A stretch of DNA of 64,000 nucleotides from Echinarachnius parma (taxonomy: Eukaryota > Echinodermata > Echinoidea > Clypeasteroida > Echinarachniidae). This document shows positions 58,301-64,000 of this stretch, one piece after another. Every line of letters starts with the position of its first letter. Within the stretch, counting starts at the first letter, position 1. A program made the translations under genes and the position numbers. Under the pieces are notes generated by a model. The model was not told where the DNA came from. It worked only from the letters and a program-made list of their open reading frames with translations, and did not search any database. The DNA is taken from contig JBAMJV010011037.1 of assembly GCA_037951105.1 (NCBI GenBank), forward strand, positions 1 through 64,000. Direction: 5' to 3'.

Positions 58301-61300
58301 CTTGTTTGTATTATTAGGAGAAAGAGAAGATGATAGAGAAGAGAGATGCCATGTTGGAAGCTGTGAGGAGTGGTGGGGCTGCAGTCGTCATGGATACAGC
58401 ACCAACAACACAACTCAACAACAGAATAGCAGACCTTGAGGTTAGAAATAGTTATGTAATGGACAAGATGTTTGAAATTAATTTTTGTCAACAAACATTT
58501 CATATACATCACAATATTTTTCTTATTCCATATTTGAAGCTGTACCTTTTTTCATCAAATATCTATTTAAAACCATATTGGCCCAAATTCTCATCAGTGG
58601 CACAACTAAAGTCTGGGCTAAAAAGACAGAAACTACCAGTAACCTGTTTAAACCATTTTGCACCTGTAGACCCATTGATGGTTGCTATTTGCCATGGGAG
58701 ATACTCTTATTGTTTGCTTTCATTATCCAGTCAATCCCTCTAGTTCTGTTTCAAGGCATTAGGACAAAGATCCCCTTGCCACTTCAGTAATGGTATAACC
58801 GGTCACAAGCAATATAATGTGCTGGATGATCCAGGACGCAATTTTACTGATGACTGACTATACTATGACTTGAATTACAAGTGGCCCATTGTCCTGATGC
58901 CTAAACAGAACTAGAGGGATTGACTGGAAAATGAAAGGAAACAATTATAATATCTCTGATGGCAAATGGCAACCATCAATGGGTCCACAGGTGCAACAAG
59001 GTTTAACAGGTTCCTGGTAGTTTTCTGCCTTTTTAGCCCAGACTAAAGTTCTGCCACTGATGACAAATTTGGGCCATTATGTTTCAATCAAATTAGATGC
59101 ACTATTTTCTATGAGCATTGACTTGATCACAGTTCATTTAAGTTCCATTTCAAAAGTGCATGGTTTTCACACCCTTTCTTTCAAACATAAATGTTGCATC
59201 ATATTTTATATTGATCTAATTAATTAATTTCTTATTATAATCATCAATAAGCTTAAAGAAAAGGAAATAACATGAAATAATAATTATTGTCAAATTGTTA
59301 TTAATCCTCGGTATGATAAATAATTAAATCATACATATTTTATACTTTTTAGTGATTTCATCTAAATATTGACTTCCATTCTATTCATTGTATGTCCATT
59401 TTGTTTCAATATCAAATCTTAAACAGTTCCAACTGTTCCTTGTCATTTTCTGTTCAATATTTGCCCAACATTTTCAAAGTGATTGCTTAATGAACTTACC
59501 ATTATTCATGATGCTTGCATGACAGAACCATCGCCTGATTTTGGTGCAGTAATTTGAGGAAAACCCTTTTCCCCTTGCTAGCATGCATGTAGACTGCATG
59601 TGTGAAAGACCATGTTTCTCTTATATGGATCATAACCTTTCATATTCATGCTTTTGAAATTAAAGATCCATTTAAGTTGTTTGCTATATGCATTTGAAGC
59701 AATTGAATGGATGATGATATGATATGGAAGTTCCTTTAATTTCCTTATTGCTAAATTCCATCCATCATAAAATACTAGTAGCGCTGCATGAAGAGTTTGA
59801 ATGTATTTGAATACTATTGGATATTGAGGACCCATGGTATTGAACTGTTACTGAATGAAAGTTGAACAGCTGTCTTTCCTCAAATGTTTGGGATCACAAT
59901 TCAGGCATGAAAACAAAATGAAATCAAACAATTTTCAGGGCATACAAGTAATGGTGGGGACACTGAATATGCTTTCTAATGTAGAGGATGTTACATGATA
60001 ATGGTGGGGACACTGAATATATGCTTTCTAATGTAGAGGATGTTACATGATAATGGTGGGGACACTGAATATGCTTTCTGATGTAGAGGATGTTACAAGT
60101 AATGGCGGGGACACTGAATATATGCTTTCTAATGTAGAGGATGTTACATGATAATGGTGGGGACACTGAATATGCTTTATAATGTAGAGGAAGTTACATG
60201 ATAATGGTGGGGACACTGAATATGCCTTCTAATGTAGAGGATGTTACATGATAATGGTGGGGACACTGAATATGCTTTCTAATGTAGAGGATGTTACATG
60301 ATAATGGTGGGGACACTGAATATATGCTTTCTAATGTAGAGGATGTTACATGATAATGGTGGGGACACTGAATATGCTTTCTAATGTAGAGGATGTTACA
60401 TGATAATGGTGGGGACACTGAATATATGCTTTCTAATGTAGAGGATGTTACATGATAATGGTGGGGACACTGAATATGCTTTCTAATGTAGAGGATGTTA
60501 CATGATAATGGTGGGGACACTGAATATGCTTTCTAATGTAGAGGATGTTACAAGAGGAAGAGACCAAGTCCAGGGAGGTACTGGAACAGCTTGTTCGTAA
60601 GGACCAGTTGATCCTGGAACAGAGTGAGCAGGTCTCGGTCCTGGAACACCAGGCCCATGGAGCTCAGCTGATGAGTAAAGACCAGGGCCAGGTTCTAGAG
60701 GGAAGGGATAAGGCTATCAAGGTAAGGTTCATACTGTGTGCTATAGGGATAGGTGTGGCTTTTAGTTTGGTGTCATGTTAGAAGGTTAAGGTTATACAAT
60801 GTAGTTTGCAGTGTGCATGGCATTCTTTCATCACCCTGTGTACCCTTGGTGTAATCCCTTAATACTACCCCAGGTTCATGGTACATTCTTTCATCACCCT
60901 GTGCACCCTTGGTGTAATCCCTTACTACCCCAGGTTCATGGTACATTCTTTCATCACCCTGTGCACCCTTGGTGTAATCCCTTACTACCCCGGGTTCATG
61001 GTACATTCTTTCATCACCCTGTGCACCCTTGGTGTAATCCCTTAATACTACCCCAGGTTCATGGTACATTCTTTCATCACCCTGTGCACCCTTGGTGTAA
61101 TCCCTTACTACCCCAGGTTCATGGTACATTCGTCCATCACCCTGTGCACCCTTGGTGTAATCCCTTACTACCCCAGGTTCATGGTACATTCTTCCATCAC
61201 CCTGTGCACCCTTGGTGTAATCCCTTACTACCCCAGGTTCATGGTACATTCTTCCATCACCCTGTGCACCCTTGGTGTAATCCCTTACTACCCCAGGTTC

Positions 61301-63467
61301 ATGGTACATTCTTCCATCACCCTGTGCACCCTTGGTGTAATCCCTTACTACCCCAGGTTCATGGTACATTCTTCCATCACCCTGTGCACCCTTGGTGTAA
61401 TCCCTTACTACCCCAGGTTCATGGTACATTCTTCCATTTCAATGTACACCTCTCAACTCTCAAGCAGGACTCCAGTCCTGAAATATTATCTTACCAGCAC
61501 CATGCTATTTTGATTCAAATTTCTATTACATTTTCATTTTCATTACCAATGCATAATTTAGTCAATACTTGTAGGCACTTCTTATTTGTATTCATATTTA
61601 TCCTTTCATCATTGTGCATATGTACTATTTCACATCGTTTTGATGGTAGTTATTAAATAGTTGTTTAGTGATAATGTATTTAACTTTTCAACGCAACATC
61701 TGTTTGTGAGCATGGCCTCTAATATATGTTAGTTTACAGGTACTGCAAGATGATAGATAAGTGCCAAAAGTACAAAGTGATTGTGGATCTGAATATCAGT
61801 GAAGTTCTTTAGAATAATTGTGCAGTTTCTGAATATGTTCTTTCTGTCCTGTTTAGTAGATGTACATCAGGGAGAATGTCTTCAGAATGACAAGGCAATC
61901 AAGGATCTAAATAAGGTTCTTGAGAACATTATTGAAAGATTGTGAACACAGCTTTTATTTCCTGTTTGTTGCAGGTCATTCAAGAGGAGTGTGTTCAGAA
62001 AGACAAAGCAATCAAGGATCTAATGTTATTGAGAACATTATGGAAAGATTGTGAACACACCCTTTCTTTCCTTTTTGTTATAGGTCATTCAGGAAGAGTG
62101 TGTTCAGAAAGACAGGGTAATTGAGGAGATAAACAAGTTCTTGATAAGATTTTGTTAAGATTGTGAACACAGCCTTTCTTTCCTGTTTGTTGCAGGTCAT
62201 TCAGGAGGAGTGTGTTCAGAAAGACAAGGTTATTGAAGATCTGAACAAGGTTCTTGAAAATATGCGAAGCAAGATGGAGAAGACTGACGAGACCATGACA
62301 CAGCTGGCTGATGAGGCTGAGTCCAAGGAGGCCGTGTTGAGGCAGGAGAGGGAGAGGTTTGAGAAGGAGAGACTGGTCCTGGAGGAGAAGCTCCAGGTGT
62401 ATGAGGGGCAGGAGAAAGGGGAGATGGAGGCAAGGCAAGGACAGGAGATCAAGGTAATTCCAATACATGCCAGTGCTCTACAAACCAACTTGCCATCCTG
62501 CAAGTAAAAATCAATCAGGGCAAGTACTTTTTGAACTCACTTGCTAAATCAGGGCAAGAAATCTAGATCCAAATTATTCTAAGAAAAAGGGTTTCTACTG
62601 TTCATTAGAGATTTCTCTTAGAGTGCTCTGAAACAGAGTGGCAAATTAATGTAACAAATATAGTCAAGTATTGTATCTGGGCAAGTCATAAAACACAAGT
62701 CTGTAGAGCCTTCATGCAATTATTTGCCCTATATATTTGAATGAGTTGTTTTGTAATAATTCAGATGGTGCATCTCATATGATGTAAAATGGTGATTTAT
62801 GTAAGAATGTATGAAACGGTTTGGTAAAAACTAACATGACGACACTGGTTATTAGGATCAGATTAAACTAACATGACAACACTGGTTATTAGGATCAGAT
62901 TATGACATTCTTTTTTTCAATCCATAAGGCTGAAATCCAGTTTGAAATGTCATTGCAGAAGATTGAGCAGTACTTTCAGCAAATAGTGAAGAATATGAAA
63001 TCCAAAGTACAGATTATCAACAAGCTACAGACAGAGGCAGTTGAAAGGAGAGAACCAATAATCTGATGAGAAAGAGGCATTGGAGATGAGATAATGAATT
63101 AATTCAGTTCTGTTAAAGTTGCATAAATCGGAGCAGCGATGAGATGATGATGAGAAGAATTTGATATGAAGGTTATTGAATACCACAAGCTAACATAGCT
63201 ATTAAGAAGACAATTAAAGAATCTTTATAATGGTGGTTATCGTTGTATGTTTTTGTTTTGCTAACTGTGCAGCGCTTGGAGCAGCGGTGTGAGGAGGCAG
63301 AGGAGAACCTGGAAGCCAAGGTGAGGATGATTGACATGCTACAGACAGAGGTGGGTGAGAAGGACAAGACTCTGACTGACCACCAGACCAGCATGGCAGC
63401 CCTGGGGGACAGGCTGGGGGTCACCAAGGAGCAGATGAGATCCATGCAGGAACAGTTTGTCGACAAT
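55333..63467 (+). CDS. GOLGB1: giantin / golgin subfamily B member 1-like coiled-coil protein, N-terminal part (gene continues past window)
   Basis: Firm exons: 55333-55401, 56481-56765, 57131-57361, 58318-58440, 60542-60721, 62196-62453, 63273-63467; a tentative exon is at 62929-63039. All begin and end in phase 0, giving 447 residues (484 with the tentative exon). A 5' UTR piece with acceptor TTCCTAG starts at 55,278. The start MWGRMSNLMQ is followed by LGQLKDMIRQKDKEL and KVKLQAKAKIATLTGQLEEAK, which align with LKDIIRQKDVQL and KLKLHAKAKLTSL near the N-terminus of human giantin. RLEQRCEEAEENLEAKVRMIDMLQTEV resembles its LEEHEESLVGRAQVVDLLQQEL. The rest is Glu/Lys/Gln-rich heptad coiled coil. 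Giantin is a large tail-anchored Golgi rim tether; the C-terminal membrane anchor would lie beyond the window. Another golgin is possible but less likely. Confidence 0.8.
55639..56165. mobile_element. MITE in golgin intron 1 with repeated GCTTCACC motifs
   Basis: Ends CAGGCGTCAATTTGAAGCC and GGCTTCACGTTGACGCCTG with ACCCACCCTCCTCAG / CTGAGGAGGGTGGGT inside make strong terminal inverted repeats, 527 bp. The interior repeats CTTCACC several times in both contexts (AGGCTTCACC, AAGCTTCACC). Confidence 0.8.
56281..56346. repeat. dispersed repeat, also at 26,141-26,210
   Basis: AACCTGTTCCCTTCTAG, AAATCCCCATAGGCTTTGTA and GCCCACCCAGTTCCC match the copy in the YEATS2 5' intron. Confidence 0.6.
56774..56990. 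repeat. (GAT)n-rich simple repeat in golgin intron 2
   Basis: GATGATGAT with TGGTGGTGG interruptions starting 9 bases after the exon 2 donor (CCCAAG|GTAACATG). It is intronic. Confidence 0.8.
57470..57870 (+). pseudogene. relic copy of golgin exon 3, expanded into a 33-bp minisatellite
   Basis: The left edge KHDESER mirrors KFDESEK of exon 3 and the right edge KQAILDDR mirrors KQATLNDR. Between them about 10 tandem 33-bp units (GTTCTTGCTGAAAGACACAA then GAACCAAACAGAG) derive from the exon 3 segment GCTCTCGCAGAAAGCAAGAA. One missing base before the units and one extra after them put the repeat out of the ancestral frame, reading RFLLKDTRTKQ instead of VLAERHKNQTE, yet leave the whole stretch open until a TAA at 57,869. 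No convincing acceptor precedes it, so I call it non-functional. Confidence 0.75.
58580..59075. mobile_element. foldback element in golgin intron 4, about 496 bp
   Basis: GGCCCAAATTCTCATCAGTGG at the left pairs with CCACTGATGACAAATTTGGGCC at the right. Inner blocks CAGTCAATCCCTCTAGTTCTG / CAGAACTAGAGGGATTGACTG and CCCATTGATGGTTGC / GCAACCATCAATGGG also pair. Arms are about 200 bp around a short centre near 58,828. Non-coding. Confidence 0.85.
59940..60541 (+). repeat. 50/52-bp minisatellite carrying the exon 5 acceptor, about 12 copies
   Basis: Each unit reads GGTGGGGACACTGAATATGC, TTTCTAATGTAG, AGGATGTTACATGATAAT. Some units have an extra TA. The final unit runs straight into golgin exon 5, whose first 11 bases (AGGATGTTACA) and preceding TTTCTAATGTAG are thus repeated in every unit. 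The real exon diverges from the array after ACA (AGAGG instead of TGATA). Confidence 0.93.
60542..60721 (+). CDS. GOLGB1: golgin exon 5
   Basis: Reads RMLQEEETKSREVLEQL, RKDQLILEQSEQVSVLEHQ and GQVLEGRDKAIK, ending at the donor AAG|GTAAGG. It is 180 nt, phase 0 at both ends. The exact 5' border is uncertain in principle because about a dozen identical acceptors lie upstream; I chose the last because only it is followed by an open coiled-coil frame. Confidence 0.85.
60813..61437. repeat. 60-bp minisatellite in golgin intron 5, about 10 copies
   Basis: Unit: TTCATGGTACATTCTTCCAT, CACCCTGTGCACCCTTGGTG, TAATCCCTTACTACCCCAGG. Two units have an extra AAT. No stop interrupts several frames because 60 is divisible by 3, but no splice-compatible coding match to golgin is seen. 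Each unit ends in a pyrimidine-rich CTACCCCAG|G that could act as a cryptic acceptor. Confidence 0.92.
61862..62195 (+). repeat. about 111-bp tandem copies of the exon 6 acceptor plus exon head (3 extra copies)
   Basis: Copies of the exon 6 start VIQEECVQKDK with preceding pyrimidine tract and AG lie at 61,975 (TTTGTTGCAG|GTCATTCAAGAGG) and 62,084 (TTTGTTATAG|GTCATTCAGGAAG); an older copy starts near 61,862. The true exon follows at 62,196. Each copy holds about 60-75 bases of exon sequence and then GATTGTGAACACAGC and the next pyrimidine tract. The extra copies lack a good donor and run into stops. Confidence 0.9.
62770..62905. repeat. short direct duplication in golgin intron 6
   Basis: AAACTAACATGACRACACTGG followed by TTATTAGGATCAGATTA occurs twice in tandem (about 62,827 and 62,865). 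It is a recent 38-bp duplication. Confidence 0.75.
62929..63039 (+). CDS. GOLGB1: tentative golgin exon 7
   Basis: After an acceptor TTTTTTTCAATCCATAAG the frame reads AEIQFEMSLQKIEQYFQQIV and KSKVQIINKLQTEA, a plausible coiled coil in phase 0. The only donor that keeps phase is GCA|GTTGAAAG, which is poor, and the frame stops 8 codons later. It may be a real exon with a weak donor, a terminal exon of a short isoform, or an old duplicated exon. Confidence 0.4.
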
Positions 63468-63491
63468 GTAAGGGAATCCTGTGTCACTATA

Positions 63492-64000
63492 GGGCAATTC
63501 CACGGTAACGGAAGGACATTCAGACGCAATTTTTGAAATTAAATCAAATAATTCCAGGATCCTGCTTGTGATTCATCATTGTAAATTACATTTCTGAGAC
63601 TCTTGGTGGGACACCTTTGATTTCCTATTTTTTAAATTTTTTTAAAAACATTTTGTTTATTAGATATGGACACTAATGAGGCCGGTAACGGAAGGACATC
63701 AAAATGGACATGGATTTTCAAGTTCTTTAGTTATGATCCAATCTCTGTGAAGTTAAGAGGACTATCATGTTATTCTATTCCCTAATGTTCTAAGAGAATT
63801 ACAACACTTATTTGAAAAAAATATGTCTATTGGTATATTAATTACAAAAAGTTAATTGCTTCACTGTTCGGTAACGGAAGGACAGAGTTTTTTATTCATT
63901 AAAAATATACTTTAGGGCTCTCAAAAGACTGAATTTTTAATCTGAACACATATTGTGATATTCAATCATCCAATTTGGTACCTTAAAACAGAAAAATATT
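63492..64000. mobile_element. GGGCAATTCCACGGTAACGG element with spaced GGTAACGGAAGGACA motif
   Basis: Starts 25 bases after golgin exon 8. GGTAACGGAAGGACA occurs at 63,504, 63,684 and, with one border change, 63,870, i.e. every 180-186 bp. The element continues past the window edge. The first 13 bases match the element at 8,623. Confidence 0.6.

Noticed and set aside
59940-60540. CRISPR-like array
   Set aside because: The repeat has no unique spacers; units abut directly, and the setting is an animal intron.
60773-61656. 218- and 281-residue repeat proteins over the 60-bp minisatellite
   Set aside because: Open on both strands only because the unit is 20 codons without stops; it lies between two golgin exons and does not continue their frame.

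Overview
The window is nuclear DNA from an invertebrate animal. It is AT-rich, its protein-coding genes are broken into many short exons with GT/AG introns, and it is full of microsatellites, minisatellites and short inverted-repeat (MITE-like) elements. The protein homologies and the style of the repeats (TTAA-flanked MITEs, hAT-like ends with poly-G tracts, tRNA-derived SINE relics, an RTE-like LINE fragment) suggest a deuterostome, most likely an echinoderm such as a sea urchin. The species is an inference and I could not test it.

Layout. 1-10,000: no gene recognised; AT-rich sequence with MITE-like elements and a 36-bp minisatellite at about 4,950-5,610. 10,222-25,670, minus strand: a complete YEATS2 gene of 17 coding exons whose phases all join, giving 4,947 nt and 1,648 residues. 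A non-coding first exon and promoter are likely near 26,730-26,800. About 28,400-37,275 and 39,730-48,625: two copies of a segmental duplication, each carrying a four-exon gene for a GM2-activator-like (ML-domain) secreted or lysosomal lipid-transfer protein on the plus strand. An LTR-less retrotransposon fragment (minus strand, 41,042-42,469) is inserted in the second copy only. 48,600-54,900: repeat-dominated intergenic DNA with an inverted satellite-like array (51,401-52,216) and G-rich repeats. 55,333 to the right edge, plus strand: the 5' part of a giantin/golgin-B1-like gene with seven firm exons and one tentative exon, all phase 0. It runs off the window.

The three genes have unrelated jobs (chromatin reading in the ATAC acetyltransferase complex, lysosomal glycolipid handling, Golgi tethering), so no shared pathway is implied.

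The most unusual pattern is that exon edges recur inside neighbouring introns. At three loci (YEATS2 exon 13, golgin exons 5 and 6) a tandem array just upstream of the real exon repeats the 3' splice acceptor together with the first part of that exon, giving 4, about 12 and 3 decoy acceptors. Two more introns hold decayed copies of a neighbouring exon (golgin exon 3, itself amplified into a 33-bp minisatellite; YEATS2 exon 6). Other items are a 342-bp palindrome with apparently identical arms, several long foldback elements, and signs of 3'-end decay in the second GM2-activator gene.
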